64,000 bases of DNA, taken from assembly GCA_022360315.1 (NCBI GenBank), contig JAKSDA010000596.1:1-64000 (forward strand), read 5' to 3'. A model generated the notes under the pieces. That model ran no database searches. It was not told where the DNA came from and worked only from the letters and a program-made list of their open reading frames with translations. This DNA is from Pseudomonadota bacterium (GTDB lineage: Bacteria; Myxococcota_A; Polyangia; Haliangiales; Haliangiaceae). The position numbers were made by a program, and so were the translations under genes. Position 1 is the stretch's first letter. Each line of letters starts with the position of its first letter. Positions 1-9,077 of this stretch are shown one piece after another.

Positions 1-572
1 CAGACCTGGGGCCGGAACGAGCCGCCATCAGTGTCGGCGACCTGGATGATCACGCTCTCGCCGGCACTGGCGTCGAAGGTATAGGAATCGAGATCGCCCA
101 ATTCCACGGTGTCGGCCACGAATCCACCGCTGGGTAGCTCGCCGCCATCGCTGGCGCCGGGCAGGTGGGCAAAATAGATATTGTAATTTCCGGTATAGTG
201 GTCATGATAGTCGGATACTACCACCGTGTGTGTGCCGCTGTCCTGGACCGTACGGCTGATGCGGGCGACGTTGGAATCATGGTTGCCGGTGATGTAGTTG
301 CCGGCGGGTCCGTAGAGCCAGACCTGGGGCCGGAACGAACTGCCGTCGGTGTCGGCGACCTGGATGATGATACTCTCGCCGGCACTGGCGGTGAAGGTGT
401 GGCTGTCCCGCTGCCCGGGTAACGAGATGGCACCTTCGTAAACCCCTCCGTTGACCAGGGAAGACGCATCTGCAACGCCGACCATGGTGAGCATGAGTGC
501 AATGACCACAAGAGATATCGCCTGAGTGCTCATCTTGGTGGCAATCGCCGTAGTTTCATGTTTTCTCGTCAT
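1..572 (-). CDS. Secreted PPC-like repeat protein, C-terminus beyond window edge
   Basis: The minus frame is open from an ATG at 572 to the window edge, so the C-terminus is missing. The N-terminus is a signal peptide (hydrophobic stretch ISLVVIALMLTMVGVADA). Two copies of a module of about 106 residues follow, visible as the same 20-base stretch at 1 and 319 (318-bp period). Each has the pattern YTFDASAGESVIIQVADTD followed by SFRPQV, resembling bacterial pre-peptidase C-terminal (PPC) beta-sandwich domains that often repeat in secreted proteins. AAGGAAG lies about 10 bases upstream of the start; an in-frame ATG at 581 sits too close to it. The protein is probably exported. Its full function cannot be judged from this fragment. 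Confidence 0.7.
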   Translation of the reverse strand, partial: MTRKHETTAIATKMSTQAISLVVIALMLTMVGVADASSLVNGGVYEGAISLPGQRDSHTFTASAGESIIIQVADTDGSSFRPQVWLYGPAGNYITGNHDSNVARISRTVQDSGTHTVVVSDYHDHYTGNYNIYFAHLPGASDGGELPSGGFVADTVELGDLDSYTFDASAGESVIIQVADTDGGSFRPQV

Positions 573-781
573 CAATACCATTCTTCCTTGTTGTGAGTTT
601 TGCCTTGCTCGAATCATCGGTATGGCTTCGACACCACCTCCAGGTCCGAAAAAATCGAGCCGAGATCCATCATCCCCGGTGCATTTCTGCGATCGGTAAT
701 CTCGACGGTTTTGCACCGGCGAGCTTCGCAACCATCGCCCCGTTGCGGGACGGGTCGGTCATACCTGAAACCCCATACTCG

Positions 782-1222
782 TTAATTGCTGAGGCGAGAC
801 AAAGAACCTTTAAGGCCGGTACTGCTGGGATCATAAACGCTGCCAACCAAAAGCTCGATCTGCAAGGTATCGGAATTCATGATTGTTAACCGCACAAAAA
901 TCTCTTCAATACATGGGCCAGAAAGCAGTTGCGCATCAAGCACCAGTTGATCAGCCGAAGACTGCTCTACCTCGAAATTGGCACTACACCCAAACGTTAT
1001 ATTGTCACCGCTTATCCGCTCCTCGCCAATCTCCATGCGCATTGCTTCATGTCCAATATTGCCGCGCCAGGTACCGTAAAAAGTGGCATTTATACTGCCG
1101 CCGCTATCCATTCGAGAACCAGATGGGCCCATCTCCTCTTCACTTTCACCGCAGGCTGTTAACAGCATGAGCATTAATAGAGGTACGAGCCACGGTGTGT
1201 TGATTGTTGAAACCACGTTCAC
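782..1222 (-). CDS. Small predicted lipoprotein
   Basis: This encodes about 146 residues with a typical lipoprotein signal: a hydrophobic segment, then a lipobox ending LLTAC followed by an acidic linker (GESEEE). I chose GTG at 1222 because AAAGGA lies 7 bases upstream and the signal peptide then has normal length. The open frame extends back to 1288. The mature part has an extended pattern (FYGTWRGNIGHEAMRMEIG) as in small beta-rich lipoproteins, with two cysteines. No family was recognised, so the function is unknown; attachment to a membrane is inferred from the lipobox. Confidence 0.6.
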   Translation of the reverse strand: MNVVSTINTPWLVPLLMLMLLTACGESEEEMGPSGSRMDSGGSINATFYGTWRGNIGHEAMRMEIGEERISGDNITFGCSANFEVEQSSADQLVLDAQLLSGPCIEEIFVRLTIMNSDTLQIELLVGSVYDPSSTGLKGSLSRLSN

Positions 1223-1832
1223 AAAACATTCCTTTCCGCTGAAACACTGTCCCCCGTTGCGCCCAGGAGGCCGGAAAAGACCAGACAATCGGGGCGACTG
1301 CGAAAGCAGTGCGAGCTGACTCCGCGACGTCGCCGGAACATAAAAAAAACACCATTACCAGGCGCTGCTAGCTGACTACCGCCAGCAGACGCTGCATACG
1401 CCAGTTGAATTGCTCCCCCCTCTCTATTGCCGGCGAAATCAGTCTCGCGATGCCTTTATCAATTTAGTTTATGGCCAAAGCTCTATCAAGTTCTATTCAA
1501 TAGTAATTTTTGTAGGACCCCTTGCAGAAGCATACTGATCGCCATTTGCTACAAAATTTTGTCCCATTTCGCGGCCAGTGTGCGATTCCGCGTTACGCCG
1601 ACCATTCGAGACAACCCACAGCCATCATCTGACCAGGATCGTGGCCACTCACACCCATCTCTGCACGATTCCCGGCCAGTCTTATGGAGAGACAGGCTTC
1701 CCAGTCGATGCTGCTCCCACGCGCTGCTCGCCACAATGATCGAGGCGCGTGCGCATGACTGCTATTTCATAGATCGGCCATTGGCCTCGCAACAGAAACA
1801 CCTGGTTTGATCCATAATCAATGTGTTTCTGT
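1223..1832. other. Intergenic region, no gene seen
   Basis: About 600 bases without a convincing reading frame. Short frames on both strands lack ribosome-binding sites and recognisable composition. The part from 1480 to 1560 is A+T-rich compared with its surroundings and may hold promoters, but no specific element could be assigned. Confidence 0.5.
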
Positions 1833-2912
1833 TCAGAACAGGGCCTCGACACTCGCAGGGTCAAAGTGGCCCTGCTCGAGACTCTTTTCAATGAGCCGCA
1901 GAAGGATGTCGCGGCTCTCGGGTGTCACCGCCGGGTACCATTGAGGGTTGGCCATGACCAGGCCGCGCCAGGCCAAAAATGGCGGCGCGACGTCGAAGAT
2001 GTCGAAATCGCTGGTTTGCTCGATATAACCCTGCCAGAACTGATGCCACAGCTGGCCCAAATTGCCGTGCCAGGCGCCGTCGTGGCCCACGGCAAAGAAG
2101 ATGTAGTTCAGTGCCAGGCATACCACGTCGTCGGCCGGGTCGCCGTGGCAGCCGCGCGCGGCGTCGAGTAAGGCCAGATTGTCGTCCTCGTCGAACAGAA
2201 TATTGAAGGGATGAAAATCGCCGTGGGTGAGAGTCAGGCGGTGCTCGCGGCCGCGCAACCGCCAACGCCAGGTCACACAGCGAGCCTCGATGGCGCGCAA
2301 TCGCTCGCGCGGCGCACTGGGCACATCGGGTGGGTAGCCGTCGATCAACCCGAAGATACCCTCGCCGTGCCCGACCAGATCGCGAATCGCCCTTGTGTAC
2401 ACGGCCGGACGACCGCCTCGATGGCTGTGCAGTTCAGCCAGATAACTGGCCAATATATCACAGCGCCGGCGATCGCGATCGTCGAGGGAGCCCTGGCGGG
2501 CAATGCGACGCAAGTCCTCGGCGTAGATCTCGCCCGGGGCAAACTCGGTGACCAAATAGAACTCACCACTGTCGCGGACCGAGCGGAGGTGGCCATTTCG
2601 CTCGATGAACCCGACGTCGAGTGGCCGCACGTGTCTGGCGATGGCACCAAACGTGTCGTAGGCCAGAAGCATCTCCTCGGCGCGATCAGAGCGCCGGTCG
2701 TGGCCAAAGTCGTCTCCGATGGCAGTGTGAAGGACCAGCCGCGAGCGCTGGCCCGAGATCGTACGGATGGTGAGCATGAGCGGCTTGCCGTAGCCGATGC
2801 CCTTCTCGGTGGCCGCATCGCTCTTGCCCTCGTCACTGCCCAGCTCGCGCACTCGTTCCACTGTGCCGCCGGGAAAGAGTCGCTCTACGAGATCTTCGAT
2901 ATGCGTACGCAT
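1833..2912 (-). CDS. APH/choline-kinase-like phosphotransferase
   Basis: About 359 residues of the aminoglycoside phosphotransferase-like (APH) fold. The catalytic signature is clear: LTHGDFHPFNILF (Brenner HGDxHxxN) followed by a metal-binding segment LLDAARGCHGDPADD. A Lys/Glu-type N-lobe is less clear, around TIRTISGQRSRLVLHTAIG. Members phosphorylate small hydroxylated metabolites or antibiotics; nothing here identifies the substrate. The start at 2912 is preferred because homology-like sequence begins there, although the frame extends to 3005 and no strong ribosome-binding site is visible. The gene lies directly downstream of the LysR gene on the same strand, so the two may be co-transcribed. 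Confidence 0.75.
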   Translation of the reverse strand: MRTHIEDLVERLFPGGTVERVRELGSDEGKSDAATEKGIGYGKPLMLTIRTISGQRSRLVLHTAIGDDFGHDRRSDRAEEMLLAYDTFGAIARHVRPLDVGFIERNGHLRSVRDSGEFYLVTEFAPGEIYAEDLRRIARQGSLDDRDRRRCDILASYLAELHSHRGGRPAVYTRAIRDLVGHGEGIFGLIDGYPPDVPSAPRERLRAIEARCVTWRWRLRGREHRLTLTHGDFHPFNILFDEDDNLALLDAARGCHGDPADDVVCLALNYIFFAVGHDGAWHGNLGQLWHQFWQGYIEQTSDFDIFDVAPPFLAWRGLVMANPQWYPAVTPESRDILLRLIEKSLEQGHFDPASVEALF

Positions 2913-3020
2913 AGGGCGGTGATATGCATAAATCGGGCACGGACATCCCGACCGGGTCAGCCCGACGGCACGCAGCAATTGCGCAGCGTGGTCATCTCGA
3001 TGCAAATACTGCGTGGTTGC

Positions 3021-3926
3021 TCAGCCGGGTGAGGCCCACGGCGGTGACAGCGTGGTCTCTTCGATCAGCAGATCGAGAAACGAGCGGACTTTGGCCGATA
3101 AATGTCGGTTGCTGGGGTAGATGGCATAAAGCGAGTAAGGACCGGGACAGTGCTCGGCCAGAACTTCGACCAGCTCGCCCCGCGCCAGGTACTCGCCGCA
3201 CAAAAATGCCGGCAGGTAGGCGATACCGCGGTGGAGCAAGGCCGCGTCGCGCCCCATGACCAGGCTGTTGGCGTTGAATCGACCGACTACGGACACCGCC
3301 GCACTACCGTCCCGTCCGGTGAACGGCCAGTCCTGGCGAAGCGCATGTCCGACCAGGATACACTGGTGATCGGCGAGATCGCCCGGTACCAGCGGCTGGC
3401 CGTGCTCGCGAATGTACTCGCGACTGGCACAGTAAAGCGAACGCGCCTCGCCCAGCTTGCGGGCGATGAGTTGAGAATTGGCCAGCGTGCCAATGCGAAT
3501 TGCCAGGTCGAAATTCTCCTCGATAAGGTCGATATGGCGCTCGGCCAGCACGAGATCCACGCTCACATCGGGATGTCGGCGCAGGTACTCGGCAATGATC
3601 GGTGTCAAGAATGCGTCGCCAAAAAGATGGGGCGCAGTCAGACGCAACACACCCTGGGGTACCAGACGAGCATGCGACACACTCAGGTCGGCCTCGCGCG
3701 CCTCGGTCACAATGCGCACACAGCTCTGGTAGTACGCCTCGCCAACTTCGGTAAGCCGCACTCGCCGCGTGGTCCGCTCGAGAAGACGCGCGCCAAGACG
3801 CTCCTCCAACCGTGAAATATACACTGATACCGATGCCTTGGATAATCCCAGCGCACGTGCTGCCGGGCTGAATCCGCCCTCGTGCACCACCCGCTCGAAA
3901 ACCACCATCTCGTTCAGATTGATCAC
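3021..3926 (-). CDS. LysR-family transcriptional regulator
   Basis: 301 residues, normal for the family. The N-terminal winged helix-turn-helix is typical (MVVFERVVHEGGFSPAARAL, then SKASVSVYISRLEERLGARL and RTTRRVRLTE). An effector-binding domain follows with VLRLTAPHLFGDAFLTPIIAEYL. It is divergently transcribed from the SRPBCC gene at 4114, with an inverted repeat just upstream of its start, the usual arrangement for autoregulation and control of a divergent target. The effector cannot be predicted. The phosphotransferase gene follows closely on the same strand. Confidence 0.92.
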   Translation of the reverse strand: MINLNEMVVFERVVHEGGFSPAARALGLSKASVSVYISRLEERLGARLLERTTRRVRLTEVGEAYYQSCVRIVTEAREADLSVSHARLVPQGVLRLTAPHLFGDAFLTPIIAEYLRRHPDVSVDLVLAERHIDLIEENFDLAIRIGTLANSQLIARKLGEARSLYCASREYIREHGQPLVPGDLADHQCILVGHALRQDWPFTGRDGSAAVSVVGRFNANSLVMGRDAALLHRGIAYLPAFLCGEYLARGELVEVLAEHCPGPYSLYAIYPSNRHLSAKVRSFLDLLIEETTLSPPWASPG

Positions 3927-3927
3927 G

Positions 3928-3974
3928 ATTGTTCATTTTAGCGAACAATGTAATCACAAAAAACAGAATTGTTC
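3928..3974. promoter_or_regulatory. Candidate LysR operator: dyad plus third half-site
   Basis: A perfect inverted repeat ATTGTTC-N8-GAACAAT occupies 3928-3949, one base upstream of the lysR start codon. A further ATTGTTC lies at 3968-3974, exactly 40 bases from the first half-site (about four helical turns). The position between lysR and the divergent SRPBCC gene fits a LysR recognition and activation site. The assignment is inference from position and symmetry. Confidence 0.6.
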
Positions 3975-4113
3975 GATCGCAGTGGGACCGCTTATAACGT
4001 TGGCAAGGTTGATCCGAAGGCCGCTCGCAAGGGTGGGCCGAGGGCCGCCTGCAAGCCAATCCGAACAACGTGATAGTCGAGAGCCAGCAGTCGAGAGCCA
4101 GGAGTCGAAAACC

Positions 4114-4569
4114 ATGAGTATCGACGTGACAGCCGAGACAGTGATCAAGCGAAGGCGCGGCGATGTGGCCAGTTTTGCCATGGACGCCGACAACGATCCG
4201 GTCTGGATCGGTGGCATCAAGCAGGCCAGGACGCTGACCGAGAGGCCGTTTGGCAAGGGCACGCGTGTCGAGCGCGTGGCCGGATTCCTCGGCAAGCGTA
4301 TCGAGTACATCAACGAGGTCACAGAGTATGAACCCGAGTCACACCTGGTCATGGAATCGGTGAAGAGTCCGTTTCAGATGCGTATTTCGTACCGATTCGA
4401 GGATCGGCAGGGAGACACGTTGGCGCGGATTCGGGTCGAGGGCGAGACAAACGGATTTTACCGGCTGGCCAGGCCGCTTTTGTCCCGCGCGGTCAAGCGG
4501 TCGATTACCAATGACCTCAACACGCTCAAAACCCTGCTGGAATCGGGCCAGAATCGCCCTCATGGGTAA
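4114..4569 (+). CDS. SRPBCC (START/Bet v1-like) family protein
   Basis: 151 residues starting at ATG 4114, with AGGAG about nine bases upstream; the open frame extends further 5' but that part is not protein-like. The sequence fits the polyketide cyclase/START-like SRPBCC family: alternating strands with RIEYINEVTEYEPESHLVM and MRISYRFEDRQGDTLARIRV, and a long C-terminal helix ending NDLNTLKTLLES. Such proteins bind hydrophobic ligands or act as coenzyme-independent cyclases and hydrolases. Divergence from the LysR gene suggests control by it. The ligand is unknown. Confidence 0.75.
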   Translation: MSIDVTAETVIKRRRGDVASFAMDADNDPVWIGGIKQARTLTERPFGKGTRVERVAGFLGKRIEYINEVTEYEPESHLVMESVKSPFQMRISYRFEDRQGDTLARIRVEGETNGFYRLARPLLSRAVKRSITNDLNTLKTLLESGQNRPHG

Positions 4570-4666
4570 CCGGGCCAACCGGATTTACAGCGATTCGGTG
4601 GTCAGAGGGGTTGAATTCTCGGGTCCGGCAGTACCAAGGTGACCGGCACTTGGGCACAATGCGCCC

Positions 4667-5146
4667 ATGTTGAGAACTACGCTTCTATTGGCCACCGGTA
4701 TTGCCGCACTTGTTGTCGCACCTGCTCTTGCTAGCGCCGAACACGGCATCGGTCTGGGCGCCCAGGCCATGATCACCGGGCCTGTCGGAGGGTCGGTCAC
4801 GTACGACGCGGCGAGATTCCATATTGATGGGATCGTCGGGATTTATGACGATGATCCCGGCGATGACAACGCAGTCCATATGGGTGCGCGTTTCTATTAC
4901 AAGGTTCACGAAAAGGGGGTGTCGGACCTCTCGGTTGGCGGTGGTCTGGGTATCATCAACGAAGCCAATACTGACCTGCACATCGAGGGCAGCGCCAAAA
5001 TTCGAGTGTGGCTGGTGTCGAATGTTGCATTTAGCACCACGCTCGGTATTGGTTTTGTCATCGACGGCGATGAAGGCGACGACGATGATCTCGCCTTGAC
5101 CGGCCAGCTCAACGCCTTACTGGGCATCACGTATTTCTTCGAGTGA
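4667..5146 (+). CDS. Small outer-membrane beta-barrel-like protein
   Basis: 159 residues with a signal peptide (LLLATGIAALVVAPALASA) and alternating polar/apolar strands. It ends in an aromatic residue pattern (LLGITYFFE) as in outer-membrane barrels. Acidic loops (DDDPGDDN, DGDEGDDDD) probably face outside or bind cations. At this length it would form an eight-stranded barrel at most. No ribosome-binding site stands out before the ATG, so the start is moderately sure. The function is unknown. Confidence 0.6.
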   Translation: MLRTTLLLATGIAALVVAPALASAEHGIGLGAQAMITGPVGGSVTYDAARFHIDGIVGIYDDDPGDDNAVHMGARFYYKVHEKGVSDLSVGGGLGIINEANTDLHIEGSAKIRVWLVSNVAFSTTLGIGFVIDGDEGDDDDLALTGQLNALLGITYFFE

Positions 5147-5360
5147 GCCATACCCGGCTGGACATCCAGCACTTGCTGCGCCGTATTGGGATGAAACGCT
5201 GGCTCGAGTTTCTCGCGGTTGATGGCCCCTTTCTGTCCGGTTTCTTGCCCACCGTCGTGGTCGCTGCGCCAGCCGACGAGGTTGTGAATGTAAATCCCCG
5301 GCATGCCGATGAGCGAGAGCAGAATGGCTTGTGACGCCAAAAATTTGGCCACACACACAT
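5143..5360 (-). pseudogene. Fragment of a sucrose phosphorylase-like GH13 enzyme
   Basis: The minus strand encodes about 70 residues that read like the late catalytic part of GH13 sucrose/glucosylglycerate phosphorylases: AKFLASQAILLSLIGMPGIY, then HNLVGWRSDHDGG, QETGQKGAINREKL, and PAFHPNTAQQVLD. In those enzymes the INREKL and PAFHPN motifs are separated by a few dozen residues. Here they are joined directly, so there is an internal deletion as well as loss of both ends. There is no start codon of its own. This is a remnant wedged between the barrel gene and the HD gene. Confidence 0.6.
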
Positions 5361-5408
5361 CATCGTTGTCGCGATGCCATCGGGATCGGCCGATATAGAA
5401 ATCTCCGC

Positions 5409-6491
5409 TCACGGACGCGATTCGGGCTCGTTGTCGGGCTCGTCGGGCCGTTCTGGCCCGGGTGGCGAAGCGGAATCCTTCTCAATGGAGCTCGGGCGCG
5501 CCGGGATCGTCTGCTCATCCCCGGGCAGCAGCCCGGCCTTCGCGATCCACGCCAGGTAGTAATCGTCGTCCCGCCTCTCCTCGAGTTCGCCGCATTCGAC
5601 AGCAGCTTCGAGGGCCCGCTTGATGTCACCGATCAGGCGAGACGGTGGCAGATCGAACCGGCTCATGATCGCATTGCCCAGACCGCTCGGCAGCGGGGGC
5701 AGACGAGAATCGCGCTCGAGAATGTCCTCGATACGGGTTTCGAGCTGCTTGATCTGGCTCAGCAAGAATCGACGCCTGCCGGGCCGCTTGGAGGTGATAT
5801 CGGCGCGAGAGAGATCGAGCAGATCGACGATATGCTCTGCCATCTCGCGGTGAAAACGGCGCACTGCGCTGTCGGTCCACGAGCTGTCGTACTGGGCCGA
5901 GCGCAGGTGGTACTTGATCAGGAAGCGGATGACCCGACGCTGCGTCCGCTCGAACGGCAACCGGCGGGCGATCTTGTCGAACATGCGCGCTCCGACCTCG
6001 GCATGGCCGTGAAAATGAACGCCGTTTTTGGTGAACCGGCGGGTGGGCACTTTGCCGATGTCGTGGAGCAATGCAGCCCAACGCACAACCGGCCGCCGCA
6101 CCGACTGTTTGACTACCAGCTTGGTGTGCTCCCAGACGTCCTTGTGCCTGCGGCCAGCCTCTTGCTTGAGGTCGACGGTTGCGCCGAGTTCGGGTAGCAA
6201 GCGGTCCACGACTCCGACGACCTGGAGCCACTGCAGTGCCTGGTCGATATCGCGTCCGAGCAGGCACGCCTCGAGCTCGGCGACCACTTGCTTGCCATCG
6301 GCGCTGTCCAGGCAGGACACGTTGTCCCGGCAAATTCGGGTCACGATTTCGGCCGGCCATTGACCGCGGTTCTCCGCAATATGCGTGGCAATGCGGAGAA
6401 TCGTGATGGGATCTTGCTCGAACTGAGCACGCAGGCGTTCTGCCATGTCGGCTGCCTGGGGATTGTCGAGCCAGTTTTTGACTGCCTGCAT
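5409..6491 (-). CDS. Stand-alone HD-domain protein related to CCA-adding enzyme C-terminus
   Basis: 360 residues. The N-terminal part carries [14 protein letters not shown] as in the RNA-binding middle of bacterial tRNA nucleotidyltransferase/poly(A) polymerase family proteins. Then comes a metal-dependent HD phosphohydrolase domain: [19 protein letters not shown] (HD pair) and [12 protein letters not shown]. The nucleotidyltransferase head domain with its GxxxDxD motif, expected at the N-terminus, is absent, and the short upstream gap does not encode it. CCA addition is therefore unlikely; phosphatase or phosphodiesterase activity on RNA or nucleotides is more plausible. The C-terminal 40 residues are Pro/Glu/Asp-rich and disordered. 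Confidence 0.75.
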   Translation of the reverse strand: MQAVKNWLDNPQAADMAERLRAQFEQDPITILRIATHIAENRGQWPAEIVTRICRDNVSCLDSADGKQVVAELEACLLGRDIDQALQWLQVVGVVDRLLPELGATVDLKQEAGRRHKDVWEHTKLVVKQSVRRPVVRWAALLHDIGKVPTRRFTKNGVHFHGHAEVGARMFDKIARRLPFERTQRRVIRFLIKYHLRSAQYDSSWTDSAVRRFHREMAEHIVDLLDLSRADITSKRPGRRRFLLSQIKQLETRIEDILERDSRLPPLPSGLGNAIMSRFDLPPSRLIGDIKRALEAAVECGELEERRDDDYYLAWIAKAGLLPGDEQTIPARPSSIEKDSASPPGPERPDEPDNEPESRP

Positions 6492-6570
6492 AACCTTGAC
6501 CTGTTAGCCAAGCGTCTCGAATGCGTCAAGCAAATCGATGTATTTCCCCCTGATGAGACGTTGAGGGACT

Positions 6571-6789
6571 ATGGATCGAAACTTGCTTGACGCCCCGGTC
6601 GTGCAAGGCCGTATCACCGAAATCGATCTTCCTGCCGCCGAAAAGACATTTCCCGGAATCAGCGCTATCTACGAGATATTGCCCGAAAAGCCCGCAACCT
6701 TCTTGCAGCTCGTGTGGCTCTACGAAGAGCTGATGATGGAATGCGAACCCCCCGACGTATCGGCTGAGGACAGGTTACCTCGCCATTGA
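6571..6789 (+). CDS. Small hypothetical protein
   Basis: 72 residues, divergent from the HD gene. GAGGG stands about five bases before the ATG, and the composition is protein-like with a regular helix near the end (ATFLQLVWLYEELMMECE). No family was recognised. It could be a small cytosolic protein or a chance frame. Confidence 0.4.
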   Translation: MDRNLLDAPVVQGRITEIDLPAAEKTFPGISAIYEILPEKPATFLQLVWLYEELMMECEPPDVSAEDRLPRH

Positions 6790-7032
6790 GGGTGGCTGAT
6801 CGATCTTCCACTGCGCCAGTTCGTCTCACTAAGCCTCTGAAAACTAATCTATTTTCTGAGCCCGAAGCCAGTGGAATGGCGATGCGGGGGCGGTGATTGC
6901 GACCGCGGTAGTCAAAGGCGCGAGCGAGCATCCCGCGGAGCGTGTTAAAAACACCTGATCAGGCAGCGGAGAGAGCCACCCGTTGGTTGACGATCGTGGG
7001 CGGCCTGGCCAGGGGAGTTTTTGCGATGGCCT
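6790..7032. other. Intergenic region, no gene seen
   Basis: About 240 bases between the small ORF and the convergent DUF1232 gene. No coding frame or clear terminator hairpin could be assigned. Confidence 0.4.
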
Positions 7033-7623
7033 CTACCCGCGGCGGGCTTCTTCGGCTTTGCGTCGACGGATGACATCGAGGATGGTGGAAACCCGTTTGA
7101 ACTTATCGCCGAGTGTGTCTTCCTCTACCGGGTACTCCGTGAGGAAGGCGAGCTCGTCTTCGTAGAGCATTTCACCGGCCTCGACCTCGTCGAGATAGGA
7201 AGCCACGTCTTTGCCCTTGTACGCTTGCTTGCTCAGCCCGGGGATTTTGGACTGCAGCCAGGTGTAGAGGTCTCCCATGACTTCCTGGCACAGTTCCAGA
7301 CCCTGGTCCAACTCGGAGAAGAACTCGGGAAAGCGGTTCTTGATATGTTCCGCATCTTCCCCACCACGTTCCAGGGCCTGGCTCGCTGCAATGCGCACGA
7401 TGATGCAATCATCGCAGTAGCTCACGAAACTATCGTGGCGATCGGCGACGAGGTCGTTGGGCGAAATGGTGTAGATGATGGCACCTATCATCAGTTCTCG
7501 GGCGTTGCGATCGAGATCCTCGTTGTCAGCGATCTCGTGGAGAACCTTGAGATCGAAGGGGAGCGACACCAGCCACTGACTTATGAGTTGGATGAAGCGA
7601 TGCTCCTTTTCTTTGCCGTCCAA
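7033..7623 (-). CDS. DUF1232 (YkvA-like) protein
   Basis: 196 residues starting with TTG at 7623. The segment ELMIGAIIYTISPNDLVAD followed by FVSYCDDCIIVRIA matches the DUF1232 pattern (hydrophobic helix, SPxDLxxD, DD). In this family it is usually membrane-inserted or membrane-associated and of unknown function. The C-terminal half is acidic and helical (DVASYLDEVEAGEMLYEDEL) with a basic end (IRRRKAEEARR). A weak AGAAAG precedes the start. Confidence 0.7.
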   Translation of the reverse strand: MDGKEKEHRFIQLISQWLVSLPFDLKVLHEIADNEDLDRNARELMIGAIIYTISPNDLVADRHDSFVSYCDDCIIVRIAASQALERGGEDAEHIKNRFPEFFSELDQGLELCQEVMGDLYTWLQSKIPGLSKQAYKGKDVASYLDEVEAGEMLYEDELAFLTEYPVEEDTLGDKFKRVSTILDVIRRRKAEEARRG

Positions 7624-7804
7624 TGTCTTTCTCTCGTTGTCAATGAAAATGTACAGACGTTACCCACGTTGAGAACACGGGACCCTTATGGCGCAATGCA
7701 ACACTAGCAGGCCACCCTCACTTAGGTTGTGATTATCGGCGCCTCCCAGAGAATTACAAGCCCCCGTCCTCTTTGGCCCATGTCTCAGCCATGATAACCT
7801 TTTC

Positions 7805-9043
7805 ATGAACGTGGCCCATCGATCGCCCATCCTCGGGTACAACCACAACATCAGTTATCGGGGCCTGGTCTTTCACGTCCAAACCGAGGATTCTGGTGTA
7901 ACGAACCCCCACATTTATACACACCTCTTCCACGAGGGTGTGATCCTCTCCACGCGCAAACTCGAGTACAGCGCCGAAGCATCCGACGATGTGGTCAAGT
8001 CGTTGATGCAGGCTCAACACAGAGCAGTGCTCAAAGATCTCAAGCGCGGCGAGTTCGATGACAAGATCGATAGTTACCTGGGAGGTCATCCGGATCTGCT
8101 GCCGGCCGATAGCGAAAGAAGGGCCAATTCTGCCGAGATACAAGCCCTTGTGTCGTCCGTGGCTGGTGACGAGGAGGCCCCGCTTGCAGACGAGGACAAT
8201 TCGGCCATCCCGACCGCTCGGCGTGCCGGTTCGGACGTGTCGGCGGCGTTTCAGGCCATTCAGCTGCCACGAGAAGACGGCGAGCCACCGGACTTGGAGC
8301 CGACGTCTCATCCGGCCACCCGTCCGTCCGATGGGCATCGCGACGGGGGCAGGAAAAAACCGCGCCGGAGGCCGACACCGATCACTCCGGCTCCGCCTCC
8401 AGTGACCTCGGTGGGCCCGGCGGTTCACCTTCCTGCACCGGCGTCGACCCGGACCACGCGGAGAACCGGACGTATTCCGCGCCGCGAGCGCACTCAGCCA
8501 GGAGTCGGCCGGGGCAGTCCGATCAGGCCGACGCCGCCGCCGGTCGCCAAGTCGGAATCCGAGCCGGCAGCATCGGCCGGCCACGCAGAGCCGGCCGGCA
8601 ATGCACAACCCCGAAATGCACAGCCCCAGGGCAATGTTCTGATCTCGCAGCCTCCCATTGTGGTGGACAGTCACCAGGGGCCAGCACGGCAACGCACTAC
8701 CACACCGGTGAGCCCGATCGCTGTAAACGGGTCTGCGGCCGGGGCCGACCCGGTGCTTCGCACTGTTCGCCCCGAGCCGGGCGGTCCGCATAAGGACGGC
8801 GAGTCGCCGCCGCCGTCGCCCATTCCTCCCGAGATCCGCTCGGGCCGTCGTGCACCTGCCCCGCCTGTATCGCGCGGACCGACTATGGCGCCGCGGCGTT
8901 CTTCGGTTCCGCGCCGGCCGCCGGTGCGGAAGGTCCGCGAAAACAACGCCGCGGACGGGATCTTCGACCAAAATCTCATCTCGGAGAAGAGTCTGGACGA
9001 GGTCATCCTGGCCTATCTCAGCGAAGATGGTTCCGACGAGTGA
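7805..9043 (+). CDS. Conserved N-terminal domain plus long Pro/Arg-rich disordered tail
   Basis: 412 residues. The first 95 form a compact domain (GYNHNISYRGLVFHVQTEDS, then THLFHEGVILSTRK). I associate this with deltaproteobacterial proteins of unknown function. Residues 110-370 are low-complexity Pro/Arg/Ser/Ala and probably unstructured. The last 40 return to an ordered acidic helix (ISEKSLDEVILAYLSED) that may be a docking segment. There is no signal peptide, so it is probably cytoplasmic. The layout suggests a scaffold or regulatory adaptor, but this is inference. Confidence 0.65.
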   Translation: MNVAHRSPILGYNHNISYRGLVFHVQTEDSGVTNPHIYTHLFHEGVILSTRKLEYSAEASDDVVKSLMQAQHRAVLKDLKRGEFDDKIDSYLGGHPDLLPADSERRANSAEIQALVSSVAGDEEAPLADEDNSAIPTARRAGSDVSAAFQAIQLPREDGEPPDLEPTSHPATRPSDGHRDGGRKKPRRRPTPITPAPPPVTSVGPAVHLPAPASTRTTRRTGRIPRRERTQPGVGRGSPIRPTPPPVAKSESEPAASAGHAEPAGNAQPRNAQPQGNVLISQPPIVVDSHQGPARQRTTTPVSPIAVNGSAAGADPVLRTVRPEPGGPHKDGESPPPSPIPPEIRSGRRAPAPPVSRGPTMAPRRSSVPRRPPVRKVRENNAADGIFDQNLISEKSLDEVILAYLSEDGSDE

Positions 9044-9077
9044 GCTCACCCGGGCCAGCCATTCTGTTTCATCGGGG

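Noticed and set aside
7754-9049. 431-residue minus-strand frame opposite the Pro/Arg-rich gene
   Set aside because: Long open antisense frames are common in G+C-rich genes; it has Arg-rich shadow composition and no domain.
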